Positions 1 to 7,878 of a DNA stretch of 64,000 nt are shown here, in pieces. The stretch is from Salipiger abyssi (GTDB lineage: Bacteria; Pseudomonadota; Alphaproteobacteria; Rhodobacterales; Rhodobacteraceae). Under the pieces are notes generated by a model. That model saw nothing but the letters and a program-made list of their open reading frames with translations, was not told the origin of the DNA and did not search any database. How positions within the stretch are numbered: position 1 is the first letter of the stretch; every line of letters begins with the position of its first letter. The translations under genes were made by a program, and so were the position numbers. Where the stretch lies: contig NZ_CP015093.1 of assembly GCF_001975705.1 (NCBI RefSeq), positions 2,108,001-2,172,000 on the forward strand, written 5' to 3'.

Positions 1-2
1 GC

Positions 3-65
3 GACAGCGCGAATCTCGAAGAGCACTGGTTGGAGGAGCCGGTACTCGTCACCGGCCCGGACTAG
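3..65 (+). CDS. 3' end of an unidentified gene (partial)
   Basis: An open frame enters from the left edge and ends at a TAG at 63-65; its last residues read DSANLEEHWLEEPVLVTGPD. The acidic, hydrophilic tail is too short to assign. It is called coding because the frame is open to the window edge and ends 66 bases before a well-placed start on the same strand. It may be upstream in the same operon as the nucleobase permease, which would make a purine-metabolism enzyme a reasonable guess, but nothing in the residues proves this. Confidence 0.4.
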   Translation, partial: DSANLEEHWLEEPVLVTGPD

Positions 66-131
66 GGCCACCTCCTCCCGCGAAAGCCCGCAAAGAGGCC
101 GCGGAGACTCCATGGACAGGGAGACAAGACC

Positions 132-1583
132 ATGACCGACAAAGCCGCGCTGGGCACGCCCGCGCAACTGGCCGACCCCAACTACACCCCGCCCATCGCC
201 AAGGCGATCCCGCTGGGCATCCAGCACGTTCTGGCGATGTTCGTCTCGAACGTGACGCCCGCGATCATCGTGGCGGGTGCGGCGGGGTTCGGCTTCGGCT
301 CGAACAGCCCGGATTTTCCGGAACTGCTCTATCTCATCCAGATGTCGATGCTGTTTGCCGGCATAGCGACGCTGATCCAGACCATCGGCTTCGGCCCGGC
401 GGGCGCGCGGCTGCCCATCGTGCAGGGCACGTCCTTTGCTTTCATCCCGATCATGATCCCGCTGGTGGCCGGGCAGGGCGTGGAGGCGCTGGCGGCGCTC
501 TTTGGCGGCATCGTCATCGGCGGTATCTTCCACGCCTCGCTGGGCACCATCATCGGCAAGATCCGCTTTGCGCTGCCGCCGCTGGTGACCGGGCTCGTGG
601 TCACGATGATCGGTCTGGCGCTGGTCAAGGTCGGCATCGAATACGCCGCCGGCGGCGTGCCCGCCAAGGCGAGCGGCAGCCCGAGCTATGGCGGGCTGGC
701 GAGCTGGTCCACCGCGCTGGTCGTGGTCTTTGTCACGCTGGGGATCAAGTTCTTCACCCGTGGCCTGCTGTCGATCTCGGCGGTGCTGATCGGCATCCTC
801 GTGGGCTATGTCTATTCGCTGATGATCGGTCTGCTGACCGTCGACGCCATCGTCGGCAGCTGGCAGCGCTCGGCGGCCTTTGCCCTGCCGGTCCCGTTCA
901 AATACGGTTTCGACATCTCGGTCGCGGCCATCGTCGGGTTCTGCCTCATGGCCTTTGTCTCGGCGGTCGAGACCGTGGGCGACGTCTCGGGCATCACCAA
1001 GGGCGGCGCAGGGCGCGAGGCCACCGACAAGGAAATCTCCGGCGCCACCTATGCGGACGGGATCGGCTCTGCCGTGGCGGGGCTCTTTGGCGGCTTTCCC
1101 AATACCTCGTTCAGCCAGAATGTCGGCCTCATCGCCATGACCGGCGTCATGAGCCGCCATGTGGTGACCATCGGCGCGATCTTCCTGATCATCTGCGGGC
1201 TGGTGCCCAAGGTCGGCGGGGTGATCCGCACCGTGCCCATCGAGGTGCTGGGCGGCGGCGTGATCGTGATGTTCGGCATGGTCGTGGCCTCGGGCATGTC
1301 GATGCTGTCGGACGTGAAATGGGACAAGCGCAACATGGTGATCTTTGCCGTGGCGCTCTCGGTGGGGCTGGGGCTTCAGCTCGAAGTGCTGAACGTGGCG
1401 CCCGGTGCGCCGAACGCGCTTCAGCACCTGCCCGATACGCTGCGCATCCTCGGCGCCTCGGGCATCCTGCCCGCCGCGCTGATCGCGATCATCCTGAACC
1501 TGGTGCTGCCGGTGCCGCTCTCGGACGACTCGACCGAGGAAATCACCGGCGGATTATCGGGACAAGGCACCCCCGGCGAGTAA
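132..1583 (+). CDS. NCS2-family nucleobase:cation symporter (xanthine/urate/uracil permease type)
   Basis: This 483-residue integral membrane protein is strongly hydrophobic throughout and fits the roughly 12-14 helices of the NCS2/NAT family. The family signature QNVGLIAMTG follows FPNTSFS near residue 330; it matches the NAT consensus [QEP]-N-x-G-x4-T-[RKG]. Proteins of this family take up xanthine, urate or uracil with protons or sodium. Length is usual for XanP/UacT-like members, but substrate cannot be settled from sequence. The start ATG follows an AGGGAGA ribosome site. A strong terminator follows the stop. It lies far from the pyrimidine genes at 43-55 kb, so a purine substrate is at least as likely. 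Confidence 0.88.
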   Translation: MTDKAALGTPAQLADPNYTPPIAKAIPLGIQHVLAMFVSNVTPAIIVAGAAGFGFGSNSPDFPELLYLIQMSMLFAGIATLIQTIGFGPAGARLPIVQGTSFAFIPIMIPLVAGQGVEALAALFGGIVIGGIFHASLGTIIGKIRFALPPLVTGLVVTMIGLALVKVGIEYAAGGVPAKASGSPSYGGLASWSTALVVVFVTLGIKFFTRGLLSISAVLIGILVGYVYSLMIGLLTVDAIVGSWQRSAAFALPVPFKYGFDISVAAIVGFCLMAFVSAVETVGDVSGITKGGAGREATDKEISGATYADGIGSAVAGLFGGFPNTSFSQNVGLIAMTGVMSRHVVTIGAIFLIICGLVPKVGGVIRTVPIEVLGGGVIVMFGMVVASGMSMLSDVKWDKRNMVIFAVALSVGLGLQLEVLNVAPGAPNALQHLPDTLRILGASGILPAALIAIILNLVLPVPLSDDSTEEITGGLSGQGTPGE

Positions 1584-1607
1584 AGGGCCGGTTTATCAAA
1601 CGGAATG

Positions 1608-1637
1608 AAGAGCGGCCTCTCCCGGGCCGCTCTTTTC
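1608..1637 (+). terminator. Rho-independent terminator after the permease gene
   Basis: A perfect 10-bp stem (1608-1617 AAGAGCGGCC with 1625-1634 GGCCGCTCTT), a 7-base loop and a following TTTT lie 25 bases past the permease stop. It sits between convergent genes and could also slow transcription from the minus-strand gene. Confidence 0.85.
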
Positions 1638-1731
1638 TTCTGGCGCACGCGGGTCTGCCTCGGTCCCCGCGCGCGCCGCGGCAGGCGGTGGACGGGACCT
1701 GCCGCCACCTGCCGGCCTGCCTCACGCCGGG

Positions 1732-2292
1732 TCAGTCGCGATAACGATGACGATCGTCGCGCCCGCCGAACCGGTCACCGCCATGGCGCCGGTGACCGAA
1801 ATCGTAGCCTGCCTTGCTCAGGCACTGCGCCATATAGGCCTTGCGCTTCTCACCCCGGATACGGAATTCGATCTCGCAGCGTTCCGGCAGGCGATTGGCC
1901 TTTATGCCATTCTGCTTGAGGCAGTGCTTGCTCACGATCTGGCGCACACGCCCGAGATTGACGTTCTGCACGCACTGTCCCGGCAGCAGGTTCCGGCCAT
2001 GGTTCTGCCGGGACGGCGCCGTCCGATGCCCTTGCCAGCGGTCCTCCCGGTCACGGTGCCAGGCGGCCGGGGGATAGCCGTTGGAGCGCGGCGGCCAGGT
2101 CTGATGGACGCGGACAGCATTGCTATCGTTGCCATTGCTTGCCTGGCTGATGGCACTGCCGATCACGGCGAGGGTCGCGGCGGTGCCGATCAGGCGGGCG
2201 AGGTCTTTTTCGTCAGCGCGTGCCGGTGCGGCGGCAAAGGCCGTCACGGCGAGCGACGCGGACAGAACGGCGGCGATGAATCTGCGGGACAT
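1732..2292 (-). CDS. Secreted hypothetical protein with four cysteines
   Basis: The protein has 186 residues. It begins with a clear Sec signal peptide (MSRRFIAAVLSASLAVTAFA, cleavage probably after APARA). A short glycine/alanine-rich hydrophobic segment follows at about residues 34-50, then a basic, histidine- and arginine-rich region and a more structured part around GQCVQNVNLGRVRQIVSKHC. The four cysteines are after the signal peptide, so two disulfides in the periplasm are plausible. The tail is rich in H, R, D and G. The start follows a GGAGACCTCC stretch. I do not recognise the family; similar small secreted proteins occur in Rhodobacteraceae. Function unknown. Confidence 0.7.
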   Translation of the reverse strand: MSRRFIAAVLSASLAVTAFAAAPARADEKDLARLIGTAATLAVIGSAISQASNGNDSNAVRVHQTWPPRSNGYPPAAWHRDREDRWQGHRTAPSRQNHGRNLLPGQCVQNVNLGRVRQIVSKHCLKQNGIKANRLPERCEIEFRIRGEKRKAYMAQCLSKAGYDFGHRRHGGDRFGGRDDRHRYRD

Positions 2293-2474
2293 GGAGGTCT
2301 CCTCTCTGGGCAGTGTCGTTTCGGAGCGGCGCCGCCTGTTCGGCAGGCGCCCTGTTTCGACCCTCGCCCGGGGCGCCGAAATCGGGCAATAACGCCCCGC
2401 TGTTATCCGATATCAGGCGGCCCCGGCCTGCTCTGCTATTGAATTGCCACCCGGCTCAGCGCAGGTTTGCCGCC

Positions 2475-2762
2475 ATGAAACGCATCCTCGCCCCCCTCCT
2501 TCTCGCACTTGCCATGCCCGTCGCGGCGCAGGCCGAGTGCTATGTGGAATACAAGGCCAAGCAGGACAGCCCGCTGCGCCTGCATTACGGCATCGCCCGG
2601 CTGCCGGGCGGCGACTGTCCGCCGAAAGGTGCCGCCGCGGAGGCGCTTCGCGGCCGGCTGGCGCAAGGGGGCTGGACCTTGCTCAACGTGGTTGGCATGT
2701 CCGGTTCCGAACCCGGAGACAAGAAAAAGGCCAATGCCGGTGAGTTTTACCTCCGCTACTGA
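2475..2762 (+). CDS. Small secreted protein of unknown function
   Basis: The product has 95 residues with a typical signal peptide (MKRILAPLLLALAMPVAAQA, cleavage before ECYVEY). The mature part is about 75 residues, with two cysteines (ECYVEY and GGDCPPK) that could form one disulfide, and ends GEFYLRY. No known domain was recognised. The 3' end overlaps the start of the next gene by 29 bases in another frame, so the two are probably translationally coupled. The downstream gene encodes a membrane protein with a DNA-binding-like domain, so a link between the secreted protein and that regulator is possible but only inferred. Confidence 0.7.
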   Translation: MKRILAPLLLALAMPVAAQAECYVEYKAKQDSPLRLHYGIARLPGGDCPPKGAAAEALRGRLAQGGWTLLNVVGMSGSEPGDKKKANAGEFYLRY

Positions 2763-3438
2763 CGCCCGTCGGGTGGGCACGCGGCTTGTGACCGTCGGAA
2801 TCGCGGCCATCGTGGCGCTGCTGGCCGGCGCGGGCGCGCTGCTCATGTTGACCCTGCCCGATGCCAACGCCTTCAACGCACGGGTCGAGCGGCTGTTCAT
2901 CGAAAACGACGATCTCACCGGTCAGGCCGAGGTCAAGCTGCTGGAGATCCTCGCGCAGTCGGGTACCGCCTTTTCCGACACGCTGGCCAGCTATCGCATG
3001 GTGATCTTCGTGCTGCTGGTCTTTGCCACCGCGATGCTGGTGGCGGCGCTGGTGTTTCTGGTGATGCTGGGGGTGTTCAACCGCCGCATGGCGCAGATCG
3101 AGCGCTCGGGCATCCAGGTCAGCTCGCTGATCATCTCGCGCGAGGAAAATACTGTCTATCTTAACACCATGGGCTTCAAGCTGACCGAGGCGATGATCGA
3201 GACGCTGGCGGTGCTGGCCGAGGCGCGGATGGATGACGACATGCTCTCGGGCGCGCAGATCGAGGCGATGATCTCGGGGCGCGATGCGTCGGATTGCGAG
3301 GAGGCGGCGGGCGCCACGCGGATCAAGCGGCTGCGCGACGGGCTCGGCAACCAGATGGTGAGCGAGCTTCTGGTCAAGAATATCGCCCGGCGCGGCTATA
3401 TGCTGGCCATCGACAAGGACGTGATCGAGGTTCTCTGA
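2734..3438 (+). CDS. Membrane-anchored winged-helix (OmpR/PhoB-like) protein
   Basis: The 234-residue protein has two hydrophobic segments (about 18-41 and 89-115), a 47-residue stretch between them that should be periplasmic, and a C-terminal cytoplasmic domain from about 128. That domain reads like an OmpR/PhoB winged helix: a strand, a helix beginning LTEAMIETLAVL (150-161), a second helix LSGAQIEAMI, a recognition-helix-like ATRIKRLRDGLG (194-205) and a wing ending IARRGYMLAI (217-226). ToxR/CadC-type regulators have the reverse order, with DNA binding at the N terminus. A longer frame to 2509 is open, but the ATG at 2734 gives the sensible membrane protein. The fold call is by eye. Confidence 0.65.
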   Translation: MPVSFTSATDARRVGTRLVTVGIAAIVALLAGAGALLMLTLPDANAFNARVERLFIENDDLTGQAEVKLLEILAQSGTAFSDTLASYRMVIFVLLVFATAMLVAALVFLVMLGVFNRRMAQIERSGIQVSSLIISREENTVYLNTMGFKLTEAMIETLAVLAEARMDDDMLSGAQIEAMISGRDASDCEEAAGATRIKRLRDGLGNQMVSELLVKNIARRGYMLAIDKDVIEVL

Positions 3439-3553
3439 GAGGCCCGCATATCGGCGATGTGCCGCGCGCCTGCCCGAGCGCAGTTGAATCCGGTGCCGAT
3501 TGGATGCAAAGAGGCTCTCGGATTCCCCTCATTTTCCGGATAGCATTACGCCC

Positions 3554-4219
3554 ATGGCCAAGCTTTACCACGTGCCGCTCTCTCCCTTTTGCCGCAAGGT
3601 GCGGCTCAGCCTCGCCGAGAAGAAGATCGAATGCGAGCTGGTCGAGGAGCGTTACTGGGAGAAAGACGCGGATTTCCTGCGCCGCAACCCGGCGGCCAAG
3701 GTGCCGGTGCTGAAGATGGACGGCAAGACCATGGCCGAGAGCAGCGCCATCTGCGAATGGATCGAGGAGAAATATCCCGAGCCTGCGCTGATGCCGCGCT
3801 CCGCCGATGCGCGGCTCGAGGTGCGCCGGCTGGTGTGCTGGTTCGACGACAAGTTCCATCACGAGGTGACGTCGAAGCTGCTTTACGAGCGGGTCAACAA
3901 GAAGATCATGAAGCAGGGTTTTCCGGACAGCGGCAACGTGAAATCCGGCGCCAAGGCGATCAAGTATCACCTCGATTACATGGCCTGGCTGCTGGATCAC
4001 CGGCGCTGGCTGGCGGGCGATGTGATGACGCTGGCGGATTTTGCCGCCGCGGCGCATCTGTCGTCGCTCGATTATATCTCGGATGTGGACTGGAACCGCA
4101 GCCAGACGGTCAAGGACTGGTACGCCAAGATCAAGTCGCGCCCGGCCTTCCGCAATATCCTGGCGGACCAGATCCCCGGCTTCCCGCCGCCGGCGCATTA
4201 TGCCGATCTGGATTTCTGA
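3554..4219 (+). CDS. Glutathione S-transferase family protein
   Basis: The 221-residue protein has a thioredoxin-fold N-terminal domain (MAKLYHVPLSPFCRKVRLSLAEKKI). It contains the SPFCRKVR stretch where the catalytic Ser/Cys lies, the cis-proline motif AAKVPVLKM and the ESSAICEWIEEKYP glutathione-binding loop around residues 64-77. A helical C-terminal domain follows with the GST N-capping box region LAGDVMTLADFAAAAHL. The start ATG is chosen because the thioredoxin fold begins there. It is followed after 89 bases by queG on the same strand. Substrate is unknown; a CxxC-free active site with Ser and Cys leaves either glutathione transferase or reductase activity possible. Confidence 0.88.
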   Translation: MAKLYHVPLSPFCRKVRLSLAEKKIECELVEERYWEKDADFLRRNPAAKVPVLKMDGKTMAESSAICEWIEEKYPEPALMPRSADARLEVRRLVCWFDDKFHHEVTSKLLYERVNKKIMKQGFPDSGNVKSGAKAIKYHLDYMAWLLDHRRWLAGDVMTLADFAAAAHLSSLDYISDVDWNRSQTVKDWYAKIKSRPAFRNILADQIPGFPPPAHYADLDF

Positions 4220-4275
4220 CACGGCGGGACGGGTGTCAAAACCTCTGGCGCCGCGCGCGCCGTGGCGTTGCGAAT

Positions 4276-4299
4276 GAGTATTTGCCGGAAAGATGAAAG
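4276..4299 (+). repeat. Dispersed intergenic element, copy 1 (direct)
   Basis: The 24 bases begin GAGTATTTG and end AAAGATGAAAG. They belong to a family seen six times in this window, all between genes. This copy ends 9 bases before the queG start, and its purine-rich end merges into the ribosome site AAAGGGGGG. Confidence 0.7.
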
Positions 4300-4308
4300 G
4301 GGGGCGCC

Positions 4309-5412
4309 TTGACGCTGAAGGCGCGTCTGATCTCGGAAGCGCAGGAGGTGGGCTTTGCCGCCTGCCGGATCTGCCGGCCCGGCGACGTGCCGCAGGCGGC
4401 GAGCCGGCTCGCTGCGTTCCTGGAGGCGGGCTATCACGGGCAGATGGGCTGGATGGCCGAGCGCACCGGTTGGCGCGGCGATCCGCAGGCGCTCTGGCCC
4501 GAGGCGCGCTCGGTGATCATGCTGGCGGAGAATTACGGGCCCGAGGCCGACCCGCTGGCGGTGCTGGAGGCGCGCGACCGGGCGGCGATCTCGGTCTATG
4601 CGCAGAACCGCGATTACCACGATGTGGTGAAGAAGAAGCTCAAGCGGCTGGGGCGCTGGCTGCTGGCGGAGGCGGAGCGGGGCGGGGGGAAAGACCTTGG
4701 CGGGGTGCTGCTCTCGTCGGCGGAGCCGACTGCCGCGCACGCGGCGGCAAAGCCGCCGGAAATAAAAGTCTTCGTCGATACCGCCCCGGTGATGGAAAAG
4801 CCGCTGGGGCAGGCGGCGGGGCTGGGCTGGCAGGGCAAGCATACCAATCTGGTCAGTCGCGAGATCGGCTCGTGGTTCTTTCTCGGTGCGATCTTCACCA
4901 CGCTGGAGCTGCCGCCCGACGGTGCCGAGCGCGATCATTGCGGCTCCTGCCGCGCCTGTCTCGACGCCTGCCCGACCGATGCCTTCCCTGCGCCCTACAA
5001 GCTCGACGCGCGGCGCTGCATTTCCTATCTCACCATCGAGCACAAGGGCCCGGTGGACGAGGCGCTGCGTCCGCTGCTCGGCAACCGGATCTACGGCTGC
5101 GACGATTGTCTCGCCGTCTGCCCCTGGAACAAGTTCGCCCGCACCGCGCATGAGGTGAAGTATCACGCGCGCCCCGACTTGCAGGCGCCGCAGCTCGCAG
5201 AGCTGGCCGGGCTCGACGATGCGGCGTTCCGGGCGCTGTTTTCCGGCTCGCCGATCAAGCGCATCGGGCGCGACCGGTTTCTGCGCAATGTCTGCTATGC
5301 CATCGGCAATTCCGGCGATGCGGCGCTTTTGCCCGCGGCGCAGGCGCTTTGCGAGGATCCCGACGAGACGCTGCGCGACGCGGCGCGCTGGGCGGTGGCG
5401 CGGCTGTCATGA
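4309..5412 (+). CDS. queG: Epoxyqueuosine reductase
   Basis: The 367-residue enzyme reduces epoxyqueuosine to queuosine in tRNA, the last step of queuosine synthesis, using cobalamin and two [4Fe-4S] clusters. Both cluster motifs are present: [17 protein letters not shown] with the downstream [14 protein letters not shown], and [16 protein letters not shown]. The N-terminal region ([18 protein letters not shown]) is typical of the cobalamin-binding part. A HEAT-like tail follows from about residue 310 ([14 protein letters not shown]). The start is TTG at 4309 with AAAGGGGGG upstream. The length matches the family. Confidence 0.95.
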   Translation: MTLKARLISEAQEVGFAACRICRPGDVPQAASRLAAFLEAGYHGQMGWMAERTGWRGDPQALWPEARSVIMLAENYGPEADPLAVLEARDRAAISVYAQNRDYHDVVKKKLKRLGRWLLAEAERGGGKDLGGVLLSSAEPTAAHAAAKPPEIKVFVDTAPVMEKPLGQAAGLGWQGKHTNLVSREIGSWFFLGAIFTTLELPPDGAERDHCGSCRACLDACPTDAFPAPYKLDARRCISYLTIEHKGPVDEALRPLLGNRIYGCDDCLAVCPWNKFARTAHEVKYHARPDLQAPQLAELAGLDDAAFRALFSGSPIKRIGRDRFLRNVCYAIGNSGDAALLPAAQALCEDPDETLRDAARWAVARLS

Positions 5413-5416
5413 GAAA

Positions 5417-5504
5417 GGGGCGCTCCGCCGGGTTAAGCGAAGCGCCCCACGAGGGTCTTGGTCGTACCATCGAAGAGGAAAACTCTTCTTTCAAGACGTG
5501 GGGC
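5417..5504 (+). ncRNA. Structured leader with mutually exclusive hairpins before msrB-msrA
   Basis: Two foldings compete. Fold A pairs GGGGCGCT (5417-5424) with AGCGCCCC (5441-5448). Fold B is a long imperfect hairpin: GCCCCAC (5444-5450) with GTGGGGC (5498-5504), GTCTTG (5455-5460) with CAAGAC (5492-5497) and GAAGAG (5472-5477) with CTCTTC (5483-5488), with a GAAAA apical loop. The two folds share bases 5444-5448, so they cannot form together. The element lies between queG and msrB, 112 bases before the msrB start. It may be a regulatory leader, a small RNA or an elaborate queG 3' end. Confidence 0.5.
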
Positions 5505-5616
5505 CCGCCGGGCCGACCCGCAAGGGCGCACAAGCAGCCGTGAGGCAGATGTCAGAGGGCTTTGCTTTTTTGTACGTGACCCCATCTAATGAGCAGGACG
5601 CGACAGGAGGGGCCTC

Positions 5617-6066
5617 ATGGCGACATATGAACGCAACCCGGATGTGATCGCGGCGCTCGATCCCGAGCAGTACCGCGTCACGCAGGAAAACGGCACCGAG
5701 CGCCCCGGCTCGGGCGCCTATCTGGGCAACAAGGAACCGGGGATCTATGTGGATGTGGTCTCGGGCGAGCCGCTTTTCGCCTCCTCGGACAAGTACGAGA
5801 GCGGCTGCGGCTGGCCGAGCTTTGTGAAGCCGCTGGAGCCCGCCCACGTTCAGGAGCTGCGCGACACGACCTACGGCATGGTCCGCACCGAGGTGCGCTC
5901 GACCCATGGCGATTCGCATCTGGGGCATGTGTTCCCCGATGGACCGGTGGACCGGGGCGGTCTGCGCTATTGCATCAACTCGGCGTCGCTGCGCTTTGTC
6001 CATCGCGACGATATGGAGGCGGAGGGCTACGGCGCCTATCTGGATCAAGTGGAGGATGTGGCATGA
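5617..6066 (+). CDS. msrB: Peptide-methionine (R)-S-oxide reductase MsrB (no zinc site)
   Basis: The 149-residue enzyme reduces the R epimer of methionine sulfoxide in proteins. Family motifs are clear: [24 protein letters not shown], the [10 protein letters not shown] loop and the catalytic RYCINSASL near the C terminus. The two CxxC pairs that bind structural zinc in many MsrB proteins are missing: the usual first pair reads VDVVSG, so this is a zinc-free type. The start follows ACAGGAGG. Its stop overlaps the msrA start in ATGA, so the two are translated together. Confidence 0.93.
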   Translation: MATYERNPDVIAALDPEQYRVTQENGTERPGSGAYLGNKEPGIYVDVVSGEPLFASSDKYESGCGWPSFVKPLEPAHVQELRDTTYGMVRTEVRSTHGDSHLGHVFPDGPVDRGGLRYCINSASLRFVHRDDMEAEGYGAYLDQVEDVA

Positions 6067-6569
6067 GCGAACGCGCTGTACTGGCCGGAGGCTGTTTCTG
6101 GGGCATGCAGGATCTGATCCGCAAGCTGCCGGGAGTGAAAAAGACGCGGGTCGGCTATACCGGTGGCGACGTGCCGAATGCGACCTATCGCAACCACGGC
6201 ACCCATGCGGAGGGGCTCGAGATCGTCTTCGACCCCGCGAAGATCAGCTTCCGCCAGTTGCTTGAATTCTTCTTCCAGATCCACGACCCGACCACGCTGA
6301 ACCGGCAGGGCAACGATCTGGGCATGAGCTATCGCTCGGCGATCTACTATGTGGACGAGGCGCAGAAAGAGACCGCGCTCGACACCATCGCCGATGTCGA
6401 GGCCAGCGGCCTCTGGCCCGGCAAGGTGGTGACCGAGGTCGAACCGGTGGGCGATTTCTGGGAGGCCGAATCCGAGCATCAGGATTACCTGGAGCGTCAT
6501 CCCAACGGCTATACCTGCCATTTCCCGCGCCCCGACTGGGTTTTGCCCCGGCGCGACGCGGCGGAATAA
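6063..6569 (+). CDS. msrA: Peptide-methionine (S)-S-oxide reductase MsrA
   Basis: The 168-residue enzyme repairs the S epimer of methionine sulfoxide. The catalytic motif GCFWGMQD is at residues 10-17, followed by [29 protein letters not shown], the usual MsrA substrate-binding region. [26 protein letters not shown] is also typical. The start overlaps the msrB stop by four bases (ATGA). Together the pair handles both epimers of oxidised methionine in proteins; no signal peptide is visible, so the action is cytoplasmic. Confidence 0.95.
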   Translation: MSERAVLAGGCFWGMQDLIRKLPGVKKTRVGYTGGDVPNATYRNHGTHAEGLEIVFDPAKISFRQLLEFFFQIHDPTTLNRQGNDLGMSYRSAIYYVDEAQKETALDTIADVEASGLWPGKVVTEVEPVGDFWEAESEHQDYLERHPNGYTCHFPRPDWVLPRRDAAE

Positions 6570-6587
6570 TCGCCGGGGCGCCCCGCG

Positions 6588-7193
6588 ATGAGCGCGGCCT
6601 TCTGGGACCGGGTGGCCGAGCGCTATGCGGCGCGCCCGGTGGGCGACGAGGCCGCCTATGAGGCGGCGCTCGCGCGGGTGCGTCACTGGCTCGGCCCCGA
6701 GATGCGGGTGCTGGAGCTTGGCTGCGGCACCGGCATGACGGCGGAAAAGCTGGCGGGGTCAGTACTGTCGCTGGAGGGCACCGATTTCTCTCCGGAGATG
6801 ATCCGTATCGCCGAGGCGCGTCGCACCGCCGGCAATCTGCGCTTTTCCTGCGCCCCTGCCGAGACCGCGCTGGCGGGCGGGCCCTATGATGCGGTGCTGG
6901 CATTCAACCTGCTGCATCTTCTGGACGATCTGCCGGGCTGCCTTTCTCGTGTCCATGGCGCGCTGGCCGACGGCGGGCTGCTCATCTCGAAAACGCCCTG
7001 CCTCGGGGCGAAATGGTATCTCTGGCCGGTGATCCGCCTCTTGCAGAGCCTGGGCAAGCTGCCGCGCTTCCGCTTCCTGCGGCCCGGGGCGCTCGAGGCG
7101 GCGGTTCGCGCCGGCGGCTTCGAGATCGTCGAGACCGGAGATTATCCGCGAAAGCTGCCGGGCCGGCTCATCGTTGCGCGTAAGATGCGATAG
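6588..7193 (+). CDS. Class I SAM-dependent methyltransferase
   Basis: The 201-residue protein has the Rossmann SAM motif I VLELGCGTG (about residues 40-48), the acidic end of motif II EGTDFSPEMI and motif IV YDAVLAFNLLHLLDDL. A hydrophobic stretch WPVIRLLQSLGKLPRF near residue 145 suggests a small hydrophobic substrate or membrane contact, as in UbiE/Methyltransf_11 types. It starts 18 bases after msrA on the same strand and could be cotranscribed. The substrate cannot be named. Confidence 0.85.
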   Translation: MSAAFWDRVAERYAARPVGDEAAYEAALARVRHWLGPEMRVLELGCGTGMTAEKLAGSVLSLEGTDFSPEMIRIAEARRTAGNLRFSCAPAETALAGGPYDAVLAFNLLHLLDDLPGCLSRVHGALADGGLLISKTPCLGAKWYLWPVIRLLQSLGKLPRFRFLRPGALEAAVRAGGFEIVETGDYPRKLPGRLIVARKMR

Positions 7194-7203
7194 GAGACGC
7201 GGC

Positions 7204-7878
7204 TCAGCTGCATTGCTGATCGGCGCCGGCATCTATCCGGCCGCGATCGCAGATGATGATTTTGCCGCGGCTGAGGTTGATCGTGCCCTCGTCGCGCAGC
7301 GCCTTGAGCATGCGATTCACCTTCTGGCGCGAACAGCCCATGAGCGCCGCAAGATGCGCCTGGCTGATCTGGATCTCGGGATCGTCCGGCGTACTGAACT
7401 GGCGCAGATACTGAAACAGGCGCTCATCGACCGTATAGAACTGTTCGATGGAGCGCTGATGATTATCGCGCAGCAGGCGGGCATGCAGGATCGCCGCGAT
7501 ATTGCGGATAAGCTCGGGCTTGGTGGCATATTCGAAGAGCAGCGCCGCCGGGCAATAGAGCACCGTCGTGTCGGGCATCGAGATGCAGCTTGCCGCGCAG
7601 GACGTTTCGGAGAGCACCTCGACCTCACCCAGCACCTCGCCCGGTCCGGCGATATGCACGATGCTGAGATTGCCGGAATCGTCGATATAGCTGACCTCGA
7701 TCCGGCCCCGCGCAATGAGGTAGCAGCCCTGGGTGGGCTCGCTTTGCGTCAGCAGCGTTGTCCGTTCTCCGCAAAAGCGTCTGGTACAGCTATCTAGAAA
7801 TGCTGCCTTGTCGGACTCGGGCAGGCCGCTCAGGAGGCCGGAGTCCATAAGATGCGGATAGGCGACGCTGTTTTTCAT
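7204..7878 (-). CDS. Crp/Fnr-family transcription regulator
   Basis: The 224-residue protein has an N-terminal cyclic-nucleotide-binding-like beta roll (LLTQSEPTQGCYLIARGRIEVSYID, GPGEVLGEVEVLSETSCAASC) and a C-terminal Crp HTH (QISQAHLAALMGCSRQKVNRMLKALRDEGTINLSRGKIII). The cAMP-pocket arginine is not evident and there is no N-terminal cysteine cluster, so the effector is unknown. The start at 7878 (MKNSVAYPHL) is preferred over one 24 codons upstream because the extra N-terminal residues look non-native. It converges closely with the methyltransferase gene. A long non-coding stretch lies upstream. Confidence 0.85.
   Translation of the reverse strand: MKNSVAYPHLMDSGLLSGLPESDKAAFLDSCTRRFCGERTTLLTQSEPTQGCYLIARGRIEVSYIDDSGNLSIVHIAGPGEVLGEVEVLSETSCAASCISMPDTTVLYCPAALLFEYATKPELIRNIAAILHARLLRDNHQRSIEQFYTVDERLFQYLRQFSTPDDPEIQISQAHLAALMGCSRQKVNRMLKALRDEGTINLSRGKIIICDRGRIDAGADQQCS

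Noticed and set aside
3500-3553. A longer GST reading frame starting 18 codons upstream
   Set aside because: The thioredoxin fold begins at the ATG at 3554 and the extra residues look non-native.
5455-5504. The 5455-5504 hairpin as a rho-independent terminator of queG
   Set aside because: No U-tract follows the outer stem; the next T-run is about 50 bases on and unpaired with it.
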